A DNA stretch of 16,405 nt, from assembly GCA_038209275.1 (NCBI GenBank), contig JBBQXW010000147.1:1-16405 (forward strand), given 5' to 3'. The stretch is from L227-5C sp038209275. GTDB taxonomy: Bacteria > Chloroflexota > Chloroflexia > Chloroheliales > Chloroheliaceae. A program made the position numbers and the translations under genes. Of the stretch, positions 7,171 to 14,655 are shown piece by piece. Within the stretch, counting starts at the first letter, position 1. The number at the start of each line of letters is the position of its first letter. The notes beneath the pieces were generated by a model. It had not been told where the DNA came from, did not search any database, and saw nothing but the letters and a program-made list of their open reading frames with translations.

Positions 7171-7179
7171 ACTATTTTT

Positions 7180-7226
7180 CTGTTAGCTTTTGAAAATTTT
7201 TGCAAAAAATTTTCAAAAGCTAACAG
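7180..7226 (+). terminator. 22-bp perfect stem-loop after the methyltransferase gene
   Basis: The stem 7180-7201 pairs perfectly with 7205-7226 around a GCA loop (CTGTTAGCTTTTGAAAATTT and TT on the left). It begins 9 nt after the stop. No T-run follows the stem, so it is an atypical terminator. Its core GAAAATTTTT-GC-AAAAATTTTC is shared with the hairpin near 15120-15154. Confidence 0.65.
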
Positions 7227-7254
7227 AGTTAATGGCTTGTGTTTCTCTGCGTGT

Positions 7255-7300
7255 AGGGTCAAGCCAACCCGGACGTGAACGTCCGGGTTGGCTTGACCCT
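7255..7300. repeat. GC-rich perfect inverted repeat with 22-bp arms
   Basis: The arm 7255-7276 pairs exactly with 7279-7300 around the two bases GA. The arm reads AGGGTCAAGCCAACCCGGAC and GT. It sits between the hairpin of the methyltransferase and the Uma2 promoter. It may be a second terminator, a regulatory site or a dispersed element. Confidence 0.75.
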
Positions 7301-7328
7301 GGCGCAAAAAATTGACGCACGCCCCTGC

Positions 7329-7357
7329 GTGTAAGCGAAAGCCCCATGATATATAAT
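7329..7357 (+). promoter_or_regulatory. Possible promoter of the Uma2 gene pair
   Basis: TATAAT at 7352-7357 is a perfect -10. GTGTAA at 7329-7334, 17 nt upstream, is a weak -35 (3 of 6). It is 48 nt before the ATG of the first Uma2 gene. Confidence 0.45.
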
Positions 7358-7404
7358 GTGAATGAGTGGGAGTTACTGATTTAGATGGAAGTAAAGGGAA
7401 GGCC

Positions 7405-8001
7405 ATGACCACCGAAACAATTGTAGACATTGATTTAAAACGAGAATATACCGCCGAAGAATTTATTCAACTGGAAGACGATGGCAATCGCTACGAACTA
7501 ATTGAAGGGAAGCTTGTTATGTCGCCAGCACCCACCAACGAACACGCCAAAATTAGCGATGATTTGCTTATGGAGCTTAAACTTTTTCTCAAGGCTAATC
7601 CTGGCCTCGGCGAGGTAAGGTCGCACGCTGGCTTTAATATTGGTCAAAAACCCAACGGCAAGGATAATGTGCCTGAGCCTGACCTGGGCTTTATTATTGC
7701 CAGTCGAGTGCCGACCACAGACGATAACTATCTGCCCTACCCCGATTTAGTGGTCGAGGTCTGGTCGCGCACCAGCGACCTGGATCGCCCTTCCCGACTC
7801 AGAAAAGCCAGAGAGAAATTACGAATGTATCTGGATGCCGGAACTAGCATCGCCTGGGGGATTAATCCGATTCGGGAAGAAGTCGAAGTTTATTACCGTG
7901 ACCCGACTAAGCCAAAACGCATTTTGAAAGCAGACGATGAATTGAACGGCGAAGATATTATTCCCGGCTTCAAGCTATCGGTGCGGGCCTTGTTTGCCTA
8001 A
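7405..8001 (+). CDS. Uma2 family protein (PD-(D/E)XK nuclease-like), copy 1
   Basis: The protein is 198 residues. The Uma2 pattern is clear: YELIEGKLVMSPAP (30-43), NVPEPDLGFI with Asp93, and PDLVVEVWSRTSD with Glu118, then a Lys/Arg-rich helix (RLRKAREKLRMYLDAGTSIAW, about 131-151). Asp93 and Glu118 would be the metal-binding residues of the PD-(D/E)XK fold. Members are widespread in cyanobacteria and Chloroflexota, and their true function is unknown. The start is ATG 7405, after AGGGAAGG; it matches the start of the paralogue exactly in sequence (MTTETIVD). A longer GTG start at 7366 is unlikely. The two genes are tandem with a 46-nt gap and probably share a promoter. Confidence 0.88.
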   Translation: MTTETIVDIDLKREYTAEEFIQLEDDGNRYELIEGKLVMSPAPTNEHAKISDDLLMELKLFLKANPGLGEVRSHAGFNIGQKPNGKDNVPEPDLGFIIASRVPTTDDNYLPYPDLVVEVWSRTSDLDRPSRLRKAREKLRMYLDAGTSIAWGINPIREEVEVYYRDPTKPKRILKADDELNGEDIIPGFKLSVRALFA

Positions 8002-8047
8002 AAATGAAGTAATCCGCAGAACCAGGTAGTAAAGGAAAAGACAGACC

Positions 8048-8641
8048 ATGACCACTGAAACAATTGTGGATGTTGATTTAAAGCGAGAATACAGCGCCGA
8101 GGAATTTGCTCGGTTAGAAGACGATGGCAATCGCTACGAATTGATTGAAGGGAAGCTTGTTATGTCACCAGCTACCGGGCATGAGCATGGACAGATTGCC
8201 AAGAATTTGTACAACGCGCTGCTATTATTTCTGCTAAAACATTCGGTTGGAGATGTCTGGTTTACTACTGGCTTTTATTTGGGCAAGAAATCCAACGGCA
8301 AAGACAACGTGCCTGAACCTGACCTCGGTTTTATCGTTAGCGCCCGAATACCAGCGGTAGAAGATAAATATTTGCCTTACCCCGATTTGGCCGTCGAAGT
8401 TTGGTCGCGCAAAAGTGATTTGGGTGGCCCGGTCAATCTGAAAAAAGCCCGCAAGAAACTACAGATGTATCTGGATGCTGGAACAAGCATTGCCTGGGGT
8501 ATTAATCCAATCACCCAGGAGGTTGAGGTTCACTACAAAGACCCGGCCAGACCAACCCGCATCCTGACCGCAAACGATGAACTGGACGGGGAAGACTTGA
8601 TACCCGGCTTCAAATTGCCAGTCTGGGCCTTGTTTAGCTAA
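8048..8641 (+). CDS. Uma2 family protein (PD-(D/E)XK nuclease-like), copy 2
   Basis: The 197-residue paralogue of the preceding gene. I count 38 of 42 identical residues over the first 42, and NGKDNVPEPDLGFI and YLDAGTSIAWGINPI are identical. Between about residues 43 and 82 the two differ in most positions, with one gap. The putative metal residues (Asp in EPDLGF, Glu in VEVWSR) are kept, so both copies look intact. AAGGAAAAG lies upstream of the ATG. The pattern indicates a tandem duplication, with divergence or exchange of one internal segment. Confidence 0.88.
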   Translation: MTTETIVDVDLKREYSAEEFARLEDDGNRYELIEGKLVMSPATGHEHGQIAKNLYNALLLFLLKHSVGDVWFTTGFYLGKKSNGKDNVPEPDLGFIVSARIPAVEDKYLPYPDLAVEVWSRKSDLGGPVNLKKARKKLQMYLDAGTSIAWGINPITQEVEVHYKDPARPTRILTANDELDGEDLIPGFKLPVWALFS

Positions 8642-8694
8642 AGCAAGCACATTATTCAGGTTGGCGAGTAAAGAGGATGAGATAGGAAAGAAAA

Positions 8695-9051
8695 ATGCCA
8701 GACCCAATAATTAATCGCAAACCGTCGGTCAACCGCGACCCCTGGGAACGGGCTTACCAATTGCTACAGCCGCTAATAATTCCAACTTTAATGCTGGTGC
8801 CGGGCGAGGAATTTACCAGTCGCCAGTTCGTCACCTATTTGCGGGCGACCAACCCCGGCGAAGATGCTTACCAGCAAGCTGTTTCCGGCTGGAAAGAGAA
8901 CCTGACGCTGGGCCGCCAGACCGTACACGGCCAAATTTTGCCGCAACTGTTGCGCGAGTCGGGCAAGGCGGATTGGGCGGGCTACGTTTACGATGCGCCA
9001 GAAGAAGAAGATGGGTTGAGCGTGCCGTCGTTCTGGATTAAACTTGGTTAA
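8695..9051 (+). CDS. Small conserved-looking protein, unknown function
   Basis: I do not recognise this 118-residue protein. It has no membrane segment. The start ATG is preceded by AGGAAAG at the right distance. It is 53 nt downstream of the second Uma2 gene and probably in the same transcript. The sequence has an amphipathic helical first half (DPWERAYQLLQPLIIP), then a mixed region (FTSRQFVTYLRATNPGEDAY) and a segment LTLGRQTVHGQILPQLLRES that could be helical. An acidic loop (APEEEDG) precedes the end. A helix-turn-helix or wing-like fold is possible but only a guess. Confidence 0.7.
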   Translation: MPDPIINRKPSVNRDPWERAYQLLQPLIIPTLMLVPGEEFTSRQFVTYLRATNPGEDAYQQAVSGWKENLTLGRQTVHGQILPQLLRESGKADWAGYVYDAPEEEDGLSVPSFWIKLG

Positions 9052-9062
9052 TTTCAAATAAT

Positions 9063-9091
9063 TTGACACAAATGTAACCGCGTGATAGGCT
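9063..9091 (+). promoter_or_regulatory. Promoter of the CoA-binding protein gene
   Basis: TTGACA at 9063-9068 is followed after 17 nt by TAGGCT (9086-9091; 3 of 6). It is 61 nt upstream of the ATG at 9153. The -35 is perfect, the -10 poor. Confidence 0.55.
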
Positions 9092-9152
9092 AAATTGTTA
9101 TTAATAAGGCTGTTCAGGCTTAAATTTATTATATTATAAGGAAGTTTGACCA

Positions 9153-9671
9153 ATGACTGATTTGGAGAAAAACATAAGTCAGGCGGTACAAGCCCAAGCA
9201 GTTGTAGGGACAGTGCCAACTGCCGCTGACCGACTGCGGATTTTGACCCACTACAAAAATATTGCGATGGTAGGTTTATCGCCTAATCCCTATCGTCCCA
9301 GCCATTTCGCGGCAATTTATATGCTGGCGGAAGGCTACAATATTATCCCGGTCAATCCTGGCGCAAAAGAAATTTTGGGGCGCAAATGCTATGCTTCGCT
9401 CAAAGATATACCTGAGCCAGTAGACATCGTAGATATTTTCCGCAAGCCCAGCGATGTGCCGCCTCTGGCACAGGAAGCCATCGAAATTGGGGCGAAGGTG
9501 GTCTGGATGCAACTGGGCGTAATCAACGAGGAAGCCGCCGCCACTGCCCAAGCCGCTGGCCTGGAAGTAGTAATGGATCGCTGCGTCAAAATCGAACACG
9601 CCCGTTTTTTCGGTGGCCTGAACTTAATCGGCCTGAACACAGGCGTAATTACTTCCCGCAGAATGATGTAG
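9153..9671 (+). CDS. CoA-binding domain protein (YccU-like)
   Basis: The 172 residues form a single Rossmann-like CoA-binding domain of the family that includes E. coli YccU. Diagnostic stretches are NIAMVGLSPNPYRPSH (37-52), then YNIIPVNPGAKEILG, then VDIVDIFRKPSDVPPLAQEA, AKVVWMQLGV and, near the C-terminus, VMDRCVKIEHARF. The role of the family is not known; it binds CoA or a related acyl-nucleotide. AAGGAAG lies upstream of the ATG. The N-terminal 30 residues are a lead with no clear motif. The gene is followed after only 2 nt by an inverted heptad repeat that runs to the next gene. Confidence 0.88.
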   Translation: MTDLEKNISQAVQAQAVVGTVPTAADRLRILTHYKNIAMVGLSPNPYRPSHFAAIYMLAEGYNIIPVNPGAKEILGRKCYASLKDIPEPVDIVDIFRKPSDVPPLAQEAIEIGAKVVWMQLGVINEEAAATAQAAGLEVVMDRCVKIEHARFFGGLNLIGLNTGVITSRRMM

Positions 9672-9673
9672 GA

Positions 9674-9737
9674 GTTGTCAGTTATCAGTTGTCAGTTCTA
9701 ACTGACGACTGACGACTGACAACTGATAACTGACAAC
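9674..9737. repeat. Inverted 7-bp-period repeat between two genes, 23-bp arms
   Basis: The arms 9674-9696 and 9715-9737 are exact reverse complements, around an 18-nt loop. The right half reads as heptads CTGACGA, CTGACGA, CTGACAA, CTGATAA, CTGACAA, and the left half as the reverse (TCAGTTA, TCAGTTG). The element fills the gap between the CoA-binding gene and the ATG at 9739, leaving no Shine-Dalgarno sequence for that ATG. Confidence 0.85.
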
Positions 9738-9738
9738 A

Positions 9739-12249
9739 ATGTCTATAGTTGAGAAGCCGGAATTAAGCACAACTGAAGAAGTGGTCAGGGCCAGAAAGAG
9801 CGTTTCTTTGAAGTGGCTGCGGGACGAAGGGCGCTACCTGGGGCGGGGGTTGGCGGCGTATCCGCTATATGCTTTGCTGTTCGGAACGCTGGCGCTGTTT
9901 ACGCTGGCCTACCAGATGCCGCTCGATTTTCAGTTCAAGCTCGGCCCGGATTTTATCGCCGACCATCTTTATGCCGCCAGCTTTAACAAGCCGGAAGGTA
10001 ACGGCGAGTTCGGTTTTCGCTGGACAAGCGACGAAAGCTACTTGCGTTTCCCCGGCGTTGGTCGGCTACCTCATTCTACGCTTGAAGTAACTATGCAAGT
10101 CGGAGGTCGCCCGCCTGCTTTACCGCCGCCTCAGATACAAGTTTGGGCAGACGGGCGCAAACTGGGCGAAGTGGTGGTCGGGCCGGGAGCGCAGGTCTAT
10201 CGCTTCGATTACCGACCAGAAGGCCGTCAGTTGAACGGTGATTTGATTTTCACGCTCAAAGTTCCCGATTCATTCAAGGCGAAAGACCACAACTTGCCGC
10301 TTGGCGTAGTCGTTACCGAAGTGCGGCTACAAGGCGGGTCGGAAAACAATCGCCCGGTTGTGCCTTCTTTCCCTCATCTAGCCCTTTTGCTAACAACATT
10401 AGTCGTTTTTTATCTGGCCTTAGTACGGGCCAACTGGAGCGCAATCGCGGCGGCAAGTTGGGCCGGGCTGGTGACATTCGGCATAGCTCTCGCCCTTGCC
10501 TTCGCCCGCCTGCATCTGACCCCCGCCGTCGAAACCCTTTTCATGACCACCCTAATTGCCTATCCCCTGTTGGTACTCGGTCTCCGCACCACCCAATATT
10601 TACGATTTACGCACCCAGAGGGTACCCGCGATTTACGATTAAAGAATTCAAAACTCGCCCCGCAGGGGTGGTCTTCAACCAAAATTCAAAATTCGCCCAG
10701 CCGGGGTGGTCTTCGACCAAAATTCAAAATTCAAAATTCAATTCCCTGGCTTGGTCTGATTTTTGTTGCGACATTTGTGGTCAAGGCGGCGGGCCTGAAT
10801 CATCCGGCGTTTCAGACAATTGACCACTGGTTCAGGGTGCATCAAATTTTGCGGTTCTGGGATAGTCCCGGCGCGTTCTGGCAACAATATTTCAATGTCA
10901 GCACCGGGCAGACCGTCACCGGGCTAGAAGGCGGCTCGGCGGTATTAGGTCAGTGGGGCGTGGCGGTTAGCCTGCCTTATTCGCCACTTTTTTATCTGTT
11001 CGCCGCCCCGCTCGGCCTGATATGGCGCGAACACGACCCAAATTTGCTGGCGGCAGTAAATTTGCTGGTGGCGTGGCTGGAAGCCTCATCGGTTTTTCTG
11101 ATATTTAGCATCGCCTGTCAGGTCGGGCGCGGCGCATGGGCCGAACGCGCTGGATTGATTGCTGCCGCCTTCTATGGCTTCTACCCACTTTCGTTTCTGC
11201 TGTTCAGCGATGGCGGCTACAATTCCATCCTGGCGCACTGGCTCACGTTGCTGTTCGTCGCGCTGCTCTTCAAAAGCTTTAATCAGGCTGAGACCACTGA
11301 AAAAGCACCATCTCAAGCAATCGCAGCACAATCAGATGATGAACGAAAAGGGACGACATCAAGCCCGCCCGTACCAGCTTCCAATTCTACGCCAAAAAAC
11401 CAAAAATCGCCCTGGCTCACTCTGGCCCTGATAATTACTTTAGCCCTAACTTTGCTCTCGCATACCTCCACCCTGCTGTTGGTCGGCAGCCTCGTAATTG
11501 TCGCTACCATTTTATTTACGATTTACGCACCCAGAGGGTACCCGCGATTTACGATTAAAGAATTCAAAATTCGCCCCGCAGGGGTGGTCTTCGACCAAAA
11601 TTCAAAATTCAAAATTCAAAATTCAAAACTCAATAATCGTCAATCGTCAATCGTCAATCGTCAATTTTTATTGATTGGTTTGGGTGGGTTTGGGTTGGCC
11701 TTTGCGGTCTATTACGGCTGGTATATTGTGCCGTTCGTGCAGAATTCGTTGCCAACTTTGTTGAGCAAAATCGGGAGCGGCAGCAGCATCGGGCAGAACC
11801 GGGCGCTGCTCGGCACCGAACTACTCACCGGGTTCTGGCCGCAACTCTGGGAACACTTCCGCCTCTTCCCCTTCTTCTTGACCCTTATTAGTCTCGGTTT
11901 ATTTACGATTTACGATTTACGATTTACAATTAAAGAATTCAAAATTCAAAATTCAAAACTCAAAATTTTCCTCCTCGCCTGGTTGATAGTGTTTTTGCTG
12001 TTTGCGCTGGTGGATTTGAAGGTGAATTTGTTGCAAAAGCACATGTTATTTGCTGCCCCGTTGCTGTGCCTGGGAACAGGGTTCGCGTTGAGCATGTTAT
12101 GGGAATGGACGGGCAACCTGAAACAAATCGGCTGGCGCTGGGCCGTTAAGGTGCTGACCGGGTTGCTCGTCGGATTTATTATCTGGCAAGGCTTGGTGCT
12201 GTGGTACGGGCGGGTTTTCTTTTATACCCTGCCGCCCGGCTCTGGCTAG
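9739..12249 (+). CDS. Polytopic membrane protein, probably GT-C-type glycosyltransferase, carrying in-frame repeat inserts
   Basis: 836 residues. A cytoplasmic N-terminus precedes a first membrane segment at about 38-58 (AAYPLYALLFGTLALFTLAY). An extracytoplasmic beta-rich domain follows (about 60-210; FRWTSDESYLRFPGVGR, QIQVWADGRKLGEVVVG), then ten or so helices from about 212. The layout and sequence style match large Chloroflexota membrane proteins with GT-C folds that use lipid-linked sugars; no diagnostic catalytic motif is certain, so the enzyme call is tentative. Three in-frame repeat inserts (see the entries at 10598, 11512 and 11899) encode Lys/Arg-rich loops such as KFKIQNSKL and NRQSSIVNRQ. 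The start at 9739 lacks a ribosome binding site because a repeat hairpin abuts it; GTG at 9781 is a second option. It is convergent with the next gene. Confidence 0.72.
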   Translation: MSIVEKPELSTTEEVVRARKSVSLKWLRDEGRYLGRGLAAYPLYALLFGTLALFTLAYQMPLDFQFKLGPDFIADHLYAASFNKPEGNGEFGFRWTSDESYLRFPGVGRLPHSTLEVTMQVGGRPPALPPPQIQVWADGRKLGEVVVGPGAQVYRFDYRPEGRQLNGDLIFTLKVPDSFKAKDHNLPLGVVVTEVRLQGGSENNRPVVPSFPHLALLLTTLVVFYLALVRANWSAIAAASWAGLVTFGIALALAFARLHLTPAVETLFMTTLIAYPLLVLGLRTTQYLRFTHPEGTRDLRLKNSKLAPQGWSSTKIQNSPSRGGLRPKFKIQNSIPWLGLIFVATFVVKAAGLNHPAFQTIDHWFRVHQILRFWDSPGAFWQQYFNVSTGQTVTGLEGGSAVLGQWGVAVSLPYSPLFYLFAAPLGLIWREHDPNLLAAVNLLVAWLEASSVFLIFSIACQVGRGAWAERAGLIAAAFYGFYPLSFLLFSDGGYNSILAHWLTLLFVALLFKSFNQAETTEKAPSQAIAAQSDDERKGTTSSPPVPASNSTPKNQKSPWLTLALIITLALTLLSHTSTLLLVGSLVIVATILFTIYAPRGYPRFTIKEFKIRPAGVVFDQNSKFKIQNSKLNNRQSSIVNRQFLLIGLGGFGLAFAVYYGWYIVPFVQNSLPTLLSKIGSGSSIGQNRALLGTELLTGFWPQLWEHFRLFPFFLTLISLGLFTIYDLRFTIKEFKIQNSKLKIFLLAWLIVFLLFALVDLKVNLLQKHMLFAAPLLCLGTGFALSMLWEWTGNLKQIGWRWAVKVLTGLLVGFIIWQGLVLWYGRVFFYTLPPGSG
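10598..10742 (+). repeat. In-frame composite heptad insert, copy I
   Basis: Within the gene starting at 9739 (residues about 287-335). The order is TTTACGA heptads interrupted by a module CGCACCCAGAGGGTACCCGCG-like (10610-10630), then AAAATTC heptads interrupted twice by a CGCCCCGCAGGGGTGGTCTT-type module (10655-10680, 10694-10718). The protein reads LRFTHPEGTRDLRLKNSKLA and onward, in a hydrophilic loop. No stop codons occur in the reading frame used. Confidence 0.85.
11512..11667 (+). repeat. In-frame composite heptad insert, copy II
   Basis: Residues about 592-643 of the same gene. The order is TTTACGA heptads with the ACCCAGAGGGTACCCGCG module, AAAATTC heptads with the CCCCGCAGGGGTGGTCTTCG module, then AATCGTC heptads. 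The protein reads FTIYAPRGYPRFTIKEF, KFKIQNSKLNN and RQSSIVNRQ. It is read in a different phase from copy I, and both phases are open. Insert lies between hydrophobic segments. Confidence 0.87.
11899..11968 (+). repeat. In-frame heptad insert, copy III
   Basis: Residues about 721-744. Four TTTACGA-type units are followed by AATTAAAGAATTC and AAAATTC units, without the GC-rich modules. The protein reads FTIYDLRFTIKEFKIQNSKL between two strongly hydrophobic segments, so it lies in a short loop that is probably cytoplasmic (many Lys and Arg). Confidence 0.87.
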
Positions 12250-12306
12250 AAACTGTTTCATACCTCATTATTACCTGAAATCCGGGATTTTCATTTCGAC
12301 TTGTCT

Positions 12307-14655
12307 TTATTTATCAGGTTGAATAATTATTTCGCCCGCCCCGATGGTGAGGCTGCGGGTATCGTTGCCAGGGCTGAGGTCGCTGGGGCGGTTGATGTTG
12401 CCGCCGATGAGTAAATCGAGGCGGTTGCGGCCCGGCTTTAATTCCAGATTCAGGCGGACGGTTTGGGGGTCGAGCGTAATTTCACGCTTGAGTAAGCTTG
12501 CGCCGTTGAAGACAAAATCCACCGGGTGATTTTCATGGAAGCTCCAGAGCGGCACAGCTATTTCGACGGTGCGCGGTGCATCCGTCCACAAATCCAGCCC
12601 GGCCTGTTTTTCCTGCGCCCAGCGACTATAGTGTCCATCTTCACCTTTTTCGGCTTCGTACCAACTCGTTTGCACCAGATTGGCGAAGAAAAGCGGCGAT
12701 TGTTGCGGGGCGGGTAGTATCTCAAAGACCACCAGATTTTCGGCATCATAAACCGGGCCTTGCGGGAAAAGCCGGAACGTATGGCTCAAAGTGGCGGCTT
12801 GCCGATTGCCACGCACCAAATCTTTGTGAACCACAATATAGCGCACACCGAAGTAGCGCAAAATCGCCTTTTCATCCGGCGGAGTGGGCAAAATATCCGG
12901 CTGGGGCGCGGCCTGAAACTGGCTAAACTCCCAGAAAGACGGGACACCATAATACAGGGGATAAACCGGGTTGCGCGAAACATAGCCGCCAATCAAGGGC
13001 TTTTCGTGCGTCATCTGCACCTTCATGTAATCAGTCAAGTACTGATAATCCTTGCCTGTACTCATCGGTACATCCAGAATAGCGTACTGCCCCTTATCCC
13101 CCGCCAGCCTCTTATAAAATTCCGGCACACTGTAAAAAGAAAGCTGATACGGCGCAGGCCATAACTCGAATATTAACAGTCCCAACGCCAGCAAACTAAT
13201 TATAGATTTACGATTGACGATTGACGATTGACGATTTACGATTTCTCTGACTTCTGACTTCTGACTTCTGAATTTTTTAATCGTAAATCGTAAATCGTCA
13301 ATCGTAAATCGCTGTAGTCCCCACGCCGCAAGCATAGCCAGACCTAAGATGGCGAGGACGGCGTAACGGGAAGGGACGCGGGTAATATTGAGGATGGGTA
13401 GTTTGTAAATCAGGGCGGCGGGCAGGGTCGGGCCGTATTCGATACCATTGATGTGCAAGCGTCGCCCGAACGAAAGCAGCACGAAGACAAACACCACCAG
13501 AAACCAAAAGATTAATTTTGAATTTTGAATTTTGAATTTTGAATTTTGGTCGAAGACCGCCCCTGCGGGGTGAGTTTTTGGTTTTCGCCAGCTTAAAATG
13601 GAAGTCAGCAAGCCTAAAATTATCAGCAGGTAGAGGGTGTAGCCGGGGAAGACGACTTTTTCGATGAGGGTGGCTGTCCAGGGACGGATGGCTTCTTTCA
13701 GTTGGTTAGCCCAGAGCGGCTGAAACGGGCTGGGGTAGAGATAGGCCAGCGCATCGGCGGAATAGATTAAATCCTGGCGGGGCGGGACGCTGTTGGGATT
13801 AGTGAGGGCGGCGTTGAAGGTTGGGATGGTCAGGGGCAGCGTCACCAGCAGGAAAAGGGCGGCGATGAGCAAGGCGCGTAACCAGGTTATCTTCAAATCG
13901 GGTAAAGCTGAGGAGCTTTTGCGCCATTTTGCAAAAATAGTCAGAGTAGTTATGTAAAGTAAGTACAAAGCACTGAAAAAAGCCAGAAAGAGAACGTATT
14001 GCAGTTCGAGCAATGTACCGCAAACCAAAAACAAAACTGCCATCAGAGCGGGCTTTCGCCAGTTTTGCTTTTGGTTGAGCGCTTTCATGAAAAAGAGAAT
14101 ATAGAACGGCAGCACGCCGGACGAAAGTAGATTGAGGTGGCCGAGCATATGGGCGGCGTGGTAACTGCTGAACCCAAAAGCAACTCCGGCAACCAGGGCC
14201 GGGCCAACTCCGCCCCACTGGTAACGCGCCAGACAGAACGCGCCGTAAGCGGCAAAAACCAGCGAAAGCAGCACGCTAAAATTGTAAGCCGGAACTGGCC
14301 CGCCCGCCAGATATTGCACTGGCAAACTAAGTAAAGCACTCAGTAAACCAAGCGGATGCAGATAAAGACTTGTGCCTTGCGGATAAAAAACCAGGTTGGT
14401 CTCGAAAGGATTTTGCCCATGTTCTAGGGCGTAGCGCACCCACCACAAATTCCAGGTCATTTGCCAGCCATCACGCCCATCGCCGGGAATCGCCTCGGTG
14501 AAATGCAATGCCAGAGGCCAGGTGAAGGCCAGTGCCAGCACACTAAAAAAAACTATCACCAATAATTCGCGCCGCCACCAAATTTTGGACGACGGTGCAA
14601 TGTTAGCTTCAATATTTAAATTTACGGATTGGTTGGTAATCAACTCATCACTCAT
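12307..14655 (-). CDS. Polytopic membrane protein, probably GT-C-type glycosyltransferase, with in-frame repeat inserts
   Basis: About 782 residues from ATG 14655; GTG 14658 is one codon further upstream. A first helix (about 32-52) is followed by IPGDGRDGWQMTWNLWWVRY, where two acidic residues (Asp60, Asp63) sit just outside the membrane, as in GT-C glycosyltransferases that use polyprenyl-phosphate sugars. NPFETNLVFYPQGTSLYLHP follows, a pattern common in Chloroflexota GT-C proteins. Roughly ten helices reach about residue 505, then a soluble domain of about 270 residues (YAILDVPMSTGKDYQYLTDY, RYIVVHKDLV, then beta-rich to the end). Heptad inserts occupy residues about 357-382 and 448-484. 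The start lies inside a heptad array. Enzymatic role is inferred only from the topology and the Asp pair. Confidence 0.75.
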   Translation of the reverse strand: MSDELITNQSVNLNIEANIAPSSKIWWRRELLVIVFFSVLALAFTWPLALHFTEAIPGDGRDGWQMTWNLWWVRYALEHGQNPFETNLVFYPQGTSLYLHPLGLLSALLSLPVQYLAGGPVPAYNFSVLLSLVFAAYGAFCLARYQWGGVGPALVAGVAFGFSSYHAAHMLGHLNLLSSGVLPFYILFFMKALNQKQNWRKPALMAVLFLVCGTLLELQYVLFLAFFSALYLLYITTLTIFAKWRKSSSALPDLKITWLRALLIAALFLLVTLPLTIPTFNAALTNPNSVPPRQDLIYSADALAYLYPSPFQPLWANQLKEAIRPWTATLIEKVVFPGYTLYLLIILGLLTSILSWRKPKTHPAGAVFDQNSKFKIQNSKLIFWFLVVFVFVLLSFGRRLHINGIEYGPTLPAALIYKLPILNITRVPSRYAVLAILGLAMLAAWGLQRFTIDDLRFTIKKFRSQKSEVREIVNRQSSIVNRKSIISLLALGLLIFELWPAPYQLSFYSVPEFYKRLAGDKGQYAILDVPMSTGKDYQYLTDYMKVQMTHEKPLIGGYVSRNPVYPLYYGVPSFWEFSQFQAAPQPDILPTPPDEKAILRYFGVRYIVVHKDLVRGNRQAATLSHTFRLFPQGPVYDAENLVVFEILPAPQQSPLFFANLVQTSWYEAEKGEDGHYSRWAQEKQAGLDLWTDAPRTVEIAVPLWSFHENHPVDFVFNGASLLKREITLDPQTVRLNLELKPGRNRLDLLIGGNINRPSDLSPGNDTRSLTIGAGEIIIQPDK
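13204..13311 (-). repeat. In-frame composite heptad insert in the minus-strand membrane gene
   Basis: On the minus strand the order is GATTTACGATTGACGATTTA-type heptads, a short AAAAAATTC link, AGAAGTC heptads, then AATCGTC heptads. The protein reads FTIDDLRFTIKKFRSQKSEV, then NRQSSIVNRK. The first and last arrays are nearly inverse of each other, so the whole insert is an imperfect inverted repeat. Confidence 0.85.
13511..13585 (-). repeat. In-frame AAAATTC heptad insert with GC-rich module
   Basis: On the minus strand a CACCCCGCAGGGGCGGTCTT-type module (13548-13573) is followed by about five AAAATTC heptads. The protein reads PKTHPAGAVFDQNSKFKIQN and SKL. The module and array are the same as in the gene at 9739, in the same orientation relative to translation. 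Confidence 0.87.

Noticed and set aside
7366..7404. A GTG start 13 codons upstream of the first Uma2 ATG.
   Set aside because: The ATG at 7405 has a better ribosome binding site and aligns exactly with the start of the tandem paralogue.
10458..10823. A 121-codon overlapping frame in the first repeat insert region.
   Set aside because: It exists because the heptad insert is open in several frames; the surrounding membrane-protein frame continues over 2.5 kb and is the real one.
12276..12292. A small GAAATCC/GGGATTTTC hairpin between the convergent membrane genes as a terminator.
   Set aside because: The stem is only about 6 bp with almost no loop and is not followed by a clear T-run.
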